Below are positions 1 through 8,318 of a stretch of DNA of 64,000 nt, one piece after another. The stretch's first letter is position 1. Each line of letters begins with the position of its first letter. The stretch is from Flexifilum sp963727545 (GTDB lineage Bacteria; Chloroflexota; Anaerolineae; Aggregatilineales; Phototrophicaceae): positions 186,001 to 250,000 of the forward strand of contig CAVSGS010000013.1 of assembly GCA_963727545.1 (NCBI GenBank), written 5' to 3'. The position numbers and the translations under genes were made by a program. Under the pieces are notes generated by a model. It saw only the letters and a list, made by a program, of their open reading frames with translations. It searched no databases and was not told the origin of the DNA.

Positions 1-1
1 C

Positions 2-1822
2 GTCTACTTGATGAAGGACGAGCGCGGCAAGATCATCTACGTCGGCAAGGCGAAGCGACTGCGCAATCGCGTGCGCAGCTACTTCAATTCCAGCGCCGAG
101 GGCAACCTCAAGACGATGAAACTGCGCGAGAACATCCGCGACATCGACTTCATCGTCGAGCAGAACGAGATCAAGGCGCTGATCCTCGAAGAGACGCTGA
201 TCAAGCGCTATCAGCCGCACTACAACATCATGCTCAAGGATGACAAGAAATATCCGTACATCCGCGTGAGCTGGCAAGACCCGTTCCCCAAAGTCGAGAC
301 GACCCGCCGGATGGTCAACGACGGCAGCCGCTATTTCGGTCCCTACGTGGCGATGTGGGCGGTGCAGAACACGCTGCAAACGCTCCGTAAAGCCTTCCCG
401 TACTTGACCTGCGACCGCGTGATCACCGGGCATGATCCGCGCCCGTGCCTGTTCTACGACATCAAGCTGTGTAACGCGCCCTGTATCGGCGCGGTGAATC
501 AGCAGCAGTATCGCGCCATGATTCAGGAGTTGATGGACACCCTCAGCGGGAGATCGGAAGGCGTGACCGACCGGCTCACCGTCGAGATGAACACCGCCGC
601 CGAGAATCTCGATTTCGAGCGCGCCGCCGCTCTGCGCGATCAGTTGAAAGCCATCGAGTACATCACCCGCGAGCATAAAGCGGTCAGCCCCGGCTTGGCG
701 GATCAGGACGTGATCGCGCTCGCTCGTGACGATGGCGATGCAGTCGTCCAGATCCTGTTCATCCGCAACGGCAAGCTGATCGGCAGCGACTCGCGCTCGC
801 TGGGCGGTACTGACGACGAGAACGACGAGGAAGTCTTGGGCGCGTTTCTCAAGCAATTCTACGGCGAGAGCGCCGAGGTCCCGCCGGAGATCGTACTGCC
901 GCAGAACGTGGAAGAAGCGCGGATCATCGAGCGCTGGCTGAAAGATCGGCGGGCGGGCAAGCGCGTGACCATCACCGTGCCGCAGCGCGGCGACAAGCGT
1001 AACCTGATCGACATTGCCAAAGAGAACGCCGAGGAAACGCTCCACATGCTGCGCGCGCAGTGGGAAGCCGATACGCTCAAGCAGGAGGCGGGACTCGGTC
1101 AGCTTAAGGAAGCGCTCAACTTGCCGACGCTGCCCAACCGCATCGAGTGTTACGACATCAGCACGACGCAGGGGACGGCGATCGTCGCCAGCCGGGTGAT
1201 GTTCGTGATGGGTGTGCCCAAGAAAGCCGAATACCGCCGCTTCAACATCCGCACCGTCAGCCACAAGGGATCGGACGACTACCAGTCGATGCGCGAGGCG
1301 CTGACGCGGCGCTTCAATCGCTGGAAGCAGGCGCATGACGATCCTACGCCGCCGATGCCGGGCAAAGAAGACCGCGATGAGACGTGGCGCTTGCTGCCCG
1401 ATCTGCTGATGGTGGACGGCGGCAAGGGGCAGTTGGGCATCGCCGTCGAGGTGCTCAAGGAGTTCGACCTGTTCGGCAAAGTGCCGGTCGTCTCGCTGGC
1501 GAAGCAGTTCGAGGAACTCTACCTTCCCGGCGATCCGGCTCCGGTGATCCTGCCGCGCCGCAGCGACGCGCTCTACCTCGTCCAGCGCGTCCGCGATGAG
1601 GCGCATCGCTTCGCCATCACCAGCCACCGCGCGCGCCGGAACAAAATCGGCATGGTCAGCCGGCTTGAGGCGGTTCCCGGCATCGGTCCTGCCAAGCGCA
1701 AGGCGCTGCTCAAAGCCTTCGGCAACTCGATCGATGCCATCCGCGCCGCCAGCGCCGACGAACTCGCCGCCGTGCCGGGGATCAACGCGAATTTGGCGGC
1801 GGCGATTAAAGAGCTGCTGTAA
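2..1822 (+). CDS. uvrC: Excinuclease ABC subunit C, 5' end missing
   Basis: UvrC makes both incisions around a lesion in UvrABC nucleotide excision repair. The frame is open from base 2 (Val-Tyr-Leu-Met-Lys-Asp), which matches the middle of the GIY-YIG start of the family, so the first 15 or so residues lie before the window and no internal Met is the true start. Visible in order: the rest of the GIY-YIG nuclease (IIYVGKAKRLRNRV), a UVR motif near residue 200 (LDFERAAALRDQL) that contacts UvrB, the RNase H-like C-terminal nuclease (RIECYDISTTQG), and a terminal helix-hairpin-helix (VPGIGPAKRKALLKAFG). The stop is followed closely by a hairpin terminator, so it ends its transcript. Identity is secure. 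Confidence 0.96.
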   Translation, partial: VYLMKDERGKIIYVGKAKRLRNRVRSYFNSSAEGNLKTMKLRENIRDIDFIVEQNEIKALILEETLIKRYQPHYNIMLKDDKKYPYIRVSWQDPFPKVETTRRMVNDGSRYFGPYVAMWAVQNTLQTLRKAFPYLTCDRVITGHDPRPCLFYDIKLCNAPCIGAVNQQQYRAMIQELMDTLSGRSEGVTDRLTVEMNTAAENLDFERAAALRDQLKAIEYITREHKAVSPGLADQDVIALARDDGDAVVQILFIRNGKLIGSDSRSLGGTDDENDEEVLGAFLKQFYGESAEVPPEIVLPQNVEEARIIERWLKDRRAGKRVTITVPQRGDKRNLIDIAKENAEETLHMLRAQWEADTLKQEAGLGQLKEALNLPTLPNRIECYDISTTQGTAIVASRVMFVMGVPKKAEYRRFNIRTVSHKGSDDYQSMREALTRRFNRWKQAHDDPTPPMPGKEDRDETWRLLPDLLMVDGGKGQLGIAVEVLKEFDLFGKVPVVSLAKQFEELYLPGDPAPVILPRRSDALYLVQRVRDEAHRFAITSHRARRNKIGMVSRLEAVPGIGPAKRKALLKAFGNSIDAIRAASADELAAVPGINANLAAAIKELL

Positions 1823-1849
1823 CCCCCAAAATCACACCCTGACTTGTCG

Positions 1850-1878
1850 ACCGGGCGGGGACCAGTCCGCCCGGTTTT
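1850..1878 (+). terminator. Rho-independent terminator after uvrC
   Basis: A 9-bp GC-rich stem (ACCGGGCGG at 1850-1858 pairing with CCGCCCGGT at 1867-1875) with an 8-base loop is followed by TTTT, 28 bases after the uvrC stop. The rest of the gap to 2084 is AT-rich, shows no gene, and probably holds the promoter of the next gene. Confidence 0.85.
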
Positions 1879-2084
1879 GATTCCGGGCGCGATCAGCTTA
1901 CAAGGTTCAAATTTATGGTCATACTACCGCTTTCTTTACGCGATTCCGTGGCTTCCTAAGCTATGCTTGAAAATGTAAACAACATGTATATTTTTTCAGG
2001 AAAATTTCACAGCAATAAGCTTGAGTTGCAGGTTAAGATTATTGCCAAGGCAATTTTTTGTTAATGCAGTGGGATTCCATTGAT

Positions 2085-3194
2085 ATGACTAAAGTTCTGG
2101 TGATCGAAGATGAGCGTTACCTTCTCGAAGACATCACGGAACTGCTCCAGTATACCGATTTCGAGGTGCAAAGTGCGGGTAGTGGCAAAGAGGGACTCGC
2201 TTTAGCGCTAGACTACACACCCGATTTGATCATTTGTGACATCATGATGCCCGATCTCGATGGCTATGAAGTGCTTGAGCAGATTCGCAATACGCCGGAT
2301 ACCGCCAACACGCCGTTTATCTTCCTCACCGCCAAAGCTGACCGCGAATCGATGCGGCAGGGGATGGAACTGGGTGCCGACGATTATTTGACCAAACCCT
2401 TCACGTCGGCGGAACTCCTCTCGGCGATCAATACGCGGCTGCGGCGGCAGAGCCAGATTGCGGTGCATTCCGAGCAGAAGCTCGACAACGTAAAACGGCA
2501 GCTGACGCGCATGGTCACCCATGAACTCCGCACACCGTTGATTTCGATCAACACGGTGGTCGACGTGATCTCGCGCCAAATTGGACAGCTTTCTCAGAGT
2601 GAACTGCAAGAACTGCTCGATACCATCAGCGCGGGCAGCAAGCGTTTGAGCCACCGCGTCGAGCAGTTGGTCTTCGTCACCCAGCTTGAAGCGGGGATGC
2701 TCAGCCGGGATTCAATCATCCAAGCCGGGATGCCGATGCGCATGTGGGAGATGTTGGTCGCCGCGAACAATCTGGCGCGGCGCTTCGCCTATCAGCAGCA
2801 GCCCGGCGTGACCGTCACCTTGCACGACCACGACCGCGACGCTATCGTCCTCTCCAATCCTCCGGCGCTCAAACAAGCGTTGGCGGAGTTGATCGCCAAT
2901 GCGGTCAAATTCTCCCCGGCGGATAGTCAAGTGAACATCACGCAGTGGCAATCGGGATCGCAGGTGCGGATCAGCATCGTGGACGAGGGACCCGGCATTC
3001 CTGAAGGACGCTTGGAGGAAGCACTCGAAGGCTTCAGCCAGCTTGACCGCGAGACCACCGAGCAGCAGGGCATGGGGATGGGCTTAGCGCTGGCAGAGGG
3101 CATCATCCAAGCGCACGGTGGCACGCTCGACATCCTCTCAATTGTCGCTAAGGGAACGCAGGTCACGGTTGCGCTGCCGCTGGTCACCGAGTAA
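2085..3194 (+). CDS. Response regulator-histidine kinase fusion
   Basis: A cytoplasmic signalling protein with an N-terminal receiver and a C-terminal histidine kinase. The receiver spans about residues 1-120: acidic pair in VIEDE, phosphoacceptor Asp52 in CDIMMPD, Thr in FLTAK, Lys in LTKPF. The HisKA helix carries His146 in VTHELRTPL. The HATPase domain follows with an N box (ELIANAVKFS), a G1 box (DEGPGIPEG) and a second glycine box (MGMGLALAEG). No membrane segment or sensor domain is seen, so the input is probably phosphotransfer from another kinase. ATG 2085 is chosen because the receiver starts right there (MTKVLVIEDE) with GTGGGA 10 bases upstream; ATG 2064 is possible. No output gene adjoins it, so the pathway is unknown. 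Confidence 0.9.
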   Translation: MTKVLVIEDERYLLEDITELLQYTDFEVQSAGSGKEGLALALDYTPDLIICDIMMPDLDGYEVLEQIRNTPDTANTPFIFLTAKADRESMRQGMELGADDYLTKPFTSAELLSAINTRLRRQSQIAVHSEQKLDNVKRQLTRMVTHELRTPLISINTVVDVISRQIGQLSQSELQELLDTISAGSKRLSHRVEQLVFVTQLEAGMLSRDSIIQAGMPMRMWEMLVAANNLARRFAYQQQPGVTVTLHDHDRDAIVLSNPPALKQALAELIANAVKFSPADSQVNITQWQSGSQVRISIVDEGPGIPEGRLEEALEGFSQLDRETTEQQGMGMGLALAEGIIQAHGGTLDILSIVAKGTQVTVALPLVTE

Positions 3195-3309
3195 GGCATT
3201 CTCCTTAAGCGACTGCTGATCTCAATCCAATTCGGCATATCTAAGCCAGAGTTCGAAAGTCGCATGAATTTAAACTGATAGACCTCGCGCGGCACAAGGC
3301 AGTCGGTAG

Positions 3310-3329
3310 GGGCGAGGCATGCCTCGCCC
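3310..3329. repeat. Perfect 20-bp palindrome, GGGGCG repeat family
   Basis: GGGCGAGGCA followed directly by its reverse complement, TGCCTCGCCC, preceded by GTAG. It lies in the 286-base gap between the kinase and the toxin gene. Copies with other cores but the same GTAGGGGC edge occur near 14218, 37500, 43432 and 58002. Confidence 0.8.
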
Positions 3330-3413
3330 GTTTTGACGATAATCGACTATTCGCTTAGGCGAAGTTTGCACAATCTCTCTGTGGGATTCGTGGCGGGATA
3401 CTGTGCTATAATC

Positions 3414-3422
3414 GCCAGTAAG
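3414..3422 (+). promoter_or_regulatory. Extended -10 promoter of the toxin-antitoxin pair
   Basis: TGCTATAAT is a perfect -10 hexamer with the extended TGn element. No good -35 hexamer sits 16-18 bases upstream. Transcription would start near 3429, about 50 bases before the toxin ATG. Confidence 0.55.
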
Positions 3423-3480
3423 ATCGCTTTCACGCGAAACTCCAACGAGGACGACTAAGCGGCGTCGTGAAGAAACTTCG

Positions 3481-3768
3481 ATGCACATCATCACACGCAA
3501 ACGTTTGAATGATTTCGCCAGCGAGCACCCAGAGGTCAAATCAGGTTTGCAGCACTGGTACAAGTTGATGAAATCGGGAGCTTTTCACTCGTTTGCCGAA
3601 CTGCGAACGACATTTCCTAGTGCTGATCAAGTTGGTAAGCTCACGGTGTTCAATATAGGCGGTAACAAAGCCCGCTTAATCGCGGCGATCCACTACAATC
3701 GTCAGAAGATCTATATTCGTGCTGTGCTGACTTACGTAGAGTATGATGAAGGCGCGTGGAAGGACTAA
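3481..3768 (+). CDS. higB: HigB-family mRNA interferase toxin
   Basis: A 95-residue protein matching the HigB toxin family (RelE fold), ribosome-dependent mRNA nucleases of type II toxin-antitoxin systems. Typical features: the opening MHIITRKRLNDFASEHP, the central WYKLMKSGAFHSFAELR, the FNIGGNKARLIAAIHY strand pair rich in basic residues, and the end YVEYDEGAW. Length is normal. The next ORF begins 3 bases after the stop, giving a toxin-first pair as usual for higBA. It has its own promoter and sits where mraZ would often precede rsmH. The family call is strong by motif memory; activity is inferred. Confidence 0.85.
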   Translation: MHIITRKRLNDFASEHPEVKSGLQHWYKLMKSGAFHSFAELRTTFPSADQVGKLTVFNIGGNKARLIAAIHYNRQKIYIRAVLTYVEYDEGAWKD

Positions 3769-3771
3769 GCA

Positions 3772-4002
3772 ATGCTCGATCAAACGATCCTTCAAGCGGA
3801 AGAAGCATGGTATTCGGTTTCCAAAATCCTCTACGTTCCTCGTGATGACGAGGGATACGAGCGGTTGGTCAATATCCTTGATCAGTTGATTGATGAGGTT
3901 GGCGAAGATGAAAGCCATCCGCTCGCCTCATTAATGGAAATCATCGGCGTATTGGTAGAAAAGTATGAAGATGAATTTGTGCCTGAATTGGACGAGCTTT
4001 AA
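3772..4002 (+). CDS. HigA-like antitoxin fragment without HTH
   Basis: A 76-residue acidic protein directly downstream of the HigB toxin. Its sequence (YERLVNILDQLIDEVGEDE, then HPLASLMEIIGVLVEKYEDE) resembles the N-terminal helical part of HigA antitoxins, which normally continues into a Cro/C1-type helix-turn-helix. Here a TAA comes right after that part and only 39 bases separate it from rsmH, so no DNA-binding domain follows in any frame. It could still bind and neutralise the toxin, but should not autorepress as usual. The alternative is a decayed antitoxin. Partner role is inferred from position and resemblance. Confidence 0.7.
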   Translation: MLDQTILQAEEAWYSVSKILYVPRDDEGYERLVNILDQLIDEVGEDESHPLASLMEIIGVLVEKYEDEFVPELDEL

Positions 4003-4041
4003 GTCAAACCATCGTCTTCTAGAGTATTTGTTTGCTTGAAA

Positions 4042-4974
4042 ATGGATGCGATGCACATCCCGGTTTTGCTCGACGCGGTGCTTGACCATCTTCTCCCGCC
4101 CGATCATGCTGTCGAGCGCCTGATCGACGGGACGCTGGGCGCGGGCGGACACAGCGCGGCGCTGCTTGAGGGCGGCGCAGAGCTGCTGCTCGGCTTGGAC
4201 TGCGACCCGATGGCGCTCGAATTGGCGCGGGTGGCGCTCCAACCCTACGGCGAGCGCGCTCAGCTTGTTCACGCCAGTTACGCCCAAATGACGGAGGAAG
4301 CGCAGCGCATCGGCTGGGACGGTGTCGACGCGATTCTGCTCGACCTCGGCGTGTCGTCGATGCAGTTGGACACGCCCGAACGCGGTTTTGCCTTCCGCAT
4401 GGAGGGACCGCTCGACATGCGTTTCGATCCCGGTGGCAGTCGACCGACCGCCGCCGACCTCGTGAACACGCTGGACGAGCGCGAACTCGCCGACCTGTTC
4501 TTTCGCTACGGCGAGGAGCGCGACAGCCGCCGTCTGGCGCGCGTCGTCGTGCGTGAACGTCCCTTCGCGACCACCCAGCAGCTTGCCGAGAGCATCCGGC
4601 GGGCGAGTCACCCCCGCTATGACCAGAAAATCCATCCGGCGACGCGCGTCTTTCAGGCGCTGCGGATCGCCGTCAACGACGAGCTAGGCGTCGTCGCCGA
4701 CGCGCTGCCGCGCGCCATCGATCTGCTGCGTCCCGGCGGACGGCTTGCCGTGATTAGTTTCCACAGCCTCGAAGACCGCATTGTCAAAGACGCTTTCCGC
4801 TTGGCGAGTACCGACTGTATCTGTCCGCCCAAGACGCCGATCTGCATCTGTGGGCATCATGCCAGTGTGCGGCTGATCAACCGTAAGCCGATCACGGCGG
4901 ACGATGCCGAGATCGCGCAGAATGCGCGCAGCCGCAGCGCCAAGCTGCGAGTTGTGGAGAAGCTGGTGTCATGA
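4042..4974 (+). CDS. rsmH: 16S rRNA m4C1402 methyltransferase RsmH
   Basis: RsmH (MraW) N4-methylates C1402 in the decoding centre of 16S rRNA using S-adenosylmethionine. Clear signatures: HIPVLLDAVLDHL at the start, the SAM loop DGTLGAGGHSAALLE, LLDLGVSSMQLD, and the C-terminal FHSLEDRIVKDAF and RSRSAKLRVVEK. About 310 residues, usual for the family. ATG 4042 or ATG 4051 are both possible; the family start is close to 4051 and neither has a good ribosome site. It opens the dcw cluster. mraZ, the usual first gene, is absent. The stop overlaps ftsL by 4 bases (ATGA). Confidence 0.95.
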   Translation: MDAMHIPVLLDAVLDHLLPPDHAVERLIDGTLGAGGHSAALLEGGAELLLGLDCDPMALELARVALQPYGERAQLVHASYAQMTEEAQRIGWDGVDAILLDLGVSSMQLDTPERGFAFRMEGPLDMRFDPGGSRPTAADLVNTLDERELADLFFRYGEERDSRRLARVVVRERPFATTQQLAESIRRASHPRYDQKIHPATRVFQALRIAVNDELGVVADALPRAIDLLRPGGRLAVISFHSLEDRIVKDAFRLASTDCICPPKTPICICGHHASVRLINRKPITADDAEIAQNARSRSAKLRVVEKLVS

Positions 4975-5438
4975 GTTGGATTGAGCATACGCTGGATCGG
5001 TCGCGCTGGCGTCCGCAGCGTCAAGCGCTGGCGCTGGCGACGCTGGGCATCTTCGTGCTGATCATCATCGGCGCGCTGTACCTGTCGCAGTCGTCCTCGG
5101 CGACGGCGCTCGGTCGTCAGCTTGAGGACTTGATCTCGCAGCGCGACGATCTCGAACAGCAAAACGAGCAGCTTAAAGCCGACATCGCCAGTTTGCAGAG
5201 TATGCCGCGTTTGCAAGCGCGGGCGGAAGAACTCGGCTTTCGGGCGGCGGGCGCGGATGACATCGAGTATCTGGTCGTCGATGGCTACGATCCGGATCAA
5301 CAGACCGCGGCGATTCCGCTGGAGACCAAGACCGCGCCGGTTCCGGCTTACGATGAGTCGTTCAGTGGTTGGCTGCAGCAGCAGTGGGATGCGCTGCGAC
5401 ATCAGGTCGAAGGCTTCACGGCGCAGGGGGGGCAGTAA
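4971..5438 (+). CDS. ftsL: FtsL/FtsB-like septum protein
   Basis: A 155-residue bitopic membrane protein: short basic cytoplasmic N-terminus, one transmembrane helix at about residues 22-42 (TLGIFVLIIIGALYL), then a coiled coil at about 48-85 (LEDLISQRDDLEQQNEQLK), then a Pro/Asp-rich tail. This is the FtsL/FtsB/DivIC layout, and the slot between rsmH and ftsI is the normal ftsL position. Such proteins link FtsQ to the FtsW-FtsI synthase at the septum. Start overlaps rsmH (ATGA) and stop overlaps ftsI (TAATG), so the three are translationally coupled. Family members diverge strongly, so FtsL versus FtsB rests on position. Confidence 0.8.
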   Translation: MSWIEHTLDRSRWRPQRQALALATLGIFVLIIIGALYLSQSSSATALGRQLEDLISQRDDLEQQNEQLKADIASLQSMPRLQARAEELGFRAAGADDIEYLVVDGYDPDQQTAAIPLETKTAPVPAYDESFSGWLQQQWDALRHQVEGFTAQGGQ

Positions 5439-7183
5439 TGCAGCAAGTCTATCCACAGCAGGAGATTTTTCGGCGGCGGCTGCCGATCGTGATTGGCGCG
5501 TTGGTGTTCGCGAGTCTGATTTTGCTGCTGCGCTTGCTCTCCTTCCAGTTTCCGCTTGACCCGAACGTGGACGCTTATCTGACCAATCTGCGCGACAGCG
5601 GCTATACCCGCACGCTCAACCTCGCCGCCGCGCGCGGCAACATCTACGACCGGCACGGTGAAGCGCTGGCGGTCAACACGTTGGAATATCGCATCGGCGT
5701 AAGTCCGAGTCTCGTTTCGGATGCGCGACGCACGGCGACGCAGCTTTCCTCGATTCTGGGCGTCGACGAACTGGATCTCTACGACAAACTGACCAGCGAT
5801 GATTTGTGGGTGTTGGTTGCGCCCAACGTCAGCGCCGATCTTGCGCAGAAAGTGCGCCAGCTCGATCTGCCGGAAGTGCGGATGGATCCGGTGCCGCGGC
5901 GTAGCTATCCGCAAGGACCGGTTGCCGGACAGATTCTCGGCTTCGTCGGCGGCGACCTGCGCGGTTATTACGGAGTCGAGGGGCACTACAACGATCAACT
6001 CGCGGGCAAGGTGACCGATCGGAGCGAGAGCACGATCCCCTTCGACGTGCCGATTGTCGATTGGCAGCAGGATCGCGGGCGGGACATCGTGCTGACGATT
6101 GACCGCGACGTGCAGTACATCGCCGAAAGCGAACTGCTCGACGACATCAATACCTACGACGCGACCGGCGGATCGATCATCGTCATGAATCCGCGCAACG
6201 GCGACCTGCTGGCGATGGCGAATTATCCGTCCTACAACCCGAACGACTACGCCAGCATCACTGACGAAAGCCTGTATGCTGACGCTGCGATTGCCGATCA
6301 GTATGAGCCGGGATCGATTTTCAAAGTGCTGACGATGGCGGCGGCGCTGGAAATGGGCACCATCACGCCGGACTGGGGTTACAACGATACCGGCGAGATC
6401 GACGTCGGCGGCGTGCCGATCTACAACTGGGATCGCGCGGCACACGGCTACACGACGGCGACGCAAGCGCTGGTCGAGTCGCTTAACGTCGGCATGGCGA
6501 CCATCAGCACGAAAATGGGTCCGACCGACTTCTACACGATGATGGACAAGTTCGGCATCGGGCGACCGACCGGCATCGATCTCGAAGGCGAGCAGGCGGG
6601 CACCATGTACACTCCCGGCGACGAAAATTGGAGCGAAAGCCAGTTGGGGACCAACGCCTTCGGGCAGGGCGTCGCCGTGACGCCGCTCCAGATGGTCACG
6701 GCAGTCGGCGCGATCGCCAACGGCGGCTTGATGATGCAGCCGCGCGTGATCCATCAGGTGATCGACGGCGATCAAGTGATCGACGCACGTCCGGCAAATC
6801 TCGGTCGTCCGATCTCGGCGGAGACGGCGCGCGAAGTCACGCAGATGATGGTTTCGGTCGTCTCCGATGGACTGGACGGCAAGGCGTCGGTACCGGGTTA
6901 CAGCATCGCCGGGAAGACCGGGACGGCGCAGATCCCGACGCCGATCGGCTACGAGAACGGCACGTCGATCGCTTCGTTTATTGGCTTTTTCCCCGCCGAC
7001 GATCCGCAGGTGATCGTGTTGGTCAAGCTGGATCGCCCGGCGGATTACTGGGGATCGCAGACGGCAGCGCCCGCCTTCCAGAAATTGGCGGAGCGGCTGG
7101 TGCTGGCGTTGGAAATTCCCACCGACGACGTGCGTCACGAGTTGAGCGCGCAGGGCGGCGCCGTCAATCACATTCGCAGGTAG
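5438..7183 (+). CDS. ftsI: Septal transpeptidase (class B PBP, FtsI-like)
   Basis: Class B penicillin-binding protein that crosslinks septal peptidoglycan outside the membrane. 581 residues from ATG 5438, which overlaps the ftsL stop. One transmembrane helix at about 14-32, then the dimerisation region (AAARGNIYDRHGEALAVN) and the transpeptidase domain with all three active-site motifs: SIFK (Ser293-Lys296), SLN (348-350) and KTG (493-495, KTGTAQ). No PASTA repeats, so it is closer to FtsI than to Spo VD/Pbp2x types. murE and murF, which usually follow, are missing and mraY comes next, 8 bases on. Identity is secure. Confidence 0.94.
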   Translation: MQQVYPQQEIFRRRLPIVIGALVFASLILLLRLLSFQFPLDPNVDAYLTNLRDSGYTRTLNLAAARGNIYDRHGEALAVNTLEYRIGVSPSLVSDARRTATQLSSILGVDELDLYDKLTSDDLWVLVAPNVSADLAQKVRQLDLPEVRMDPVPRRSYPQGPVAGQILGFVGGDLRGYYGVEGHYNDQLAGKVTDRSESTIPFDVPIVDWQQDRGRDIVLTIDRDVQYIAESELLDDINTYDATGGSIIVMNPRNGDLLAMANYPSYNPNDYASITDESLYADAAIADQYEPGSIFKVLTMAAALEMGTITPDWGYNDTGEIDVGGVPIYNWDRAAHGYTTATQALVESLNVGMATISTKMGPTDFYTMMDKFGIGRPTGIDLEGEQAGTMYTPGDENWSESQLGTNAFGQGVAVTPLQMVTAVGAIANGGLMMQPRVIHQVIDGDQVIDARPANLGRPISAETAREVTQMMVSVVSDGLDGKASVPGYSIAGKTGTAQIPTPIGYENGTSIASFIGFFPADDPQVIVLVKLDRPADYWGSQTAAPAFQKLAERLVLALEIPTDDVRHELSAQGGAVNHIRR

Positions 7184-7191
7184 GAGTATTC

Positions 7192-8230
7192 ATGACACCG
7201 GGATTACCGTTAGCGCTGACCGTCGGCGCAGTTGCCTTCATCCTCGGCGTGATCTGGGGCGGTCCGCTGGTCGAAATTTTGCGGCTGTTGAAGGCGGGCA
7301 AGCAAATTCGCGTCGGCTTGACGCAGCACGAGTACAAGGCGGGCACGCCGACGATGGGCGGCATTCTGATCGTGCTGCCGGTCGTGATCATCACGCTGGC
7401 GTTGAACATCGCCAGCATCATTCGCCCAAGTGCCAACGTCCTGACCGGTACCAGTATTCTGCTGCCGCTGTTCGTGCTGGTGAGTTTTGCCGTGCTCGGC
7501 GGGGTCGATGACTGGGAAGGCTTCCGGCAGTCGCGCGGGGAAGCGCGGCACGGCGAAGGGCTGACCGCGCGCGTCAAGATGCTGCTGCAAATCATCCTCG
7601 CCACCGTTGCGGCGGTCGGTTTTTCACTTTACTCGCGCGACGGCGGTTTCCAATTCGCCAACGAACTGGTCGTGCCGCTGCTCAATGCCGTCATCCCGAT
7701 TTCGCCGATCATCTTCATCCCGATCATGGTGATCGTGATCGTCGGCATGTCCAACGCCGTCAACTTCACCGACGGGCTGGACGGGCTTGTCGGGGATCAT
7801 CAGCGCGAGCGCCTTCGCCGCTTACGGCGTGATCGCTTACTTGCAGGGGCAGATCTTTCTGGTGCAGTTGTGTTTCATCATGGTCGGTGCCTGCTTCGCC
7901 TTCCTGTGGTTCAACGCGCACCCGGCGCAGATGTTCATGGGTGACATCGGCTCGATGGCGTTGGGCAGCACGCTGGGGACGGTCGCCATCATGACCGGGC
8001 AGTGGCTGCTGCTGCCGATCATCGCCATTGTGCCGATGGCGGAATTGTTCAGCGTGATTTTGCAGGTCGGCTATTTCAAGGCGACCAAAGGCAAGCGCCT
8101 GTTCAAGATGTCGCCGCTGCACCATCATTTCGAATTGAGCGGTTGGAGCGAGACGCAGATCGTCCAGCGGTTTTGGTTGGTCGGGCTGCTCAGCGCCATG
8201 ATTGGCGTCGCGCTGGCGCTTCTATACTGA
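7192..8230 (+). CDS. mraY: MraY, phospho-MurNAc-pentapeptide transferase (frameshifted)
   Basis: MraY joins UDP-MurNAc-pentapeptide to undecaprenyl phosphate to make lipid I at the inner membrane. ATG 7192 follows TAGGAG. The first frame carries HEYKAGTPTMGG, GVDDW and NAVNFTDGLDGL (about residues 187-198), then runs into unrelated sequence. The second frame takes over at about 7787 with SASAFAAYGVIAYLQGQ, FLWFNAHPAQMFMGDIGS and the catalytic-region MSPLHHHFEL. Removing one T from the CTTG at 7786-7789 restores DGLDGLSGIISASAF, just what the family has there, and a 345-residue protein. The gene is essential, so the extra base is most likely a sequence error. The alternatives are a true mutation or +1 recoding. 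Confidence 0.9.
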
Positions 8231-8235
8231 AAGCG

Positions 8236-8304
8236 CTCAGCTAGTCAGCTATCAGCCGTCAGCTAAGACAAAGCTGAAAGCTGAGGGCTGACCGCTGATA
8301 GCTA
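8236..8304. repeat. AGCTATCAGC inverted repeat before murD
   Basis: The left arm at 8247-8264 (AGCTATCAGCCGTCAGCT) pairs almost fully with 8284-8303, with related TCAGC/AAGCTGA units between. It ends 15 bases before the murD start. The same units recur before ftsW (9781-9813) and murC (12749-12820). Confidence 0.8.
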
Positions 8305-8318
8305 AAAGAGGCTTTTGC

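Noticed and set aside
1890..1915. tRNA-like GGTTCAAAT stretch after uvrC
   Set aside because: No matching acceptor or anticodon stems nearby; only the T-loop-like string matches by chance.
5402..7171. Long minus-strand ORF (589 codons) across ftsI
   Set aside because: It is the complement of a clear ftsI with all active-site motifs and has the Arg/Asp/Val-rich composition of an antisense shadow in GC-rich DNA.
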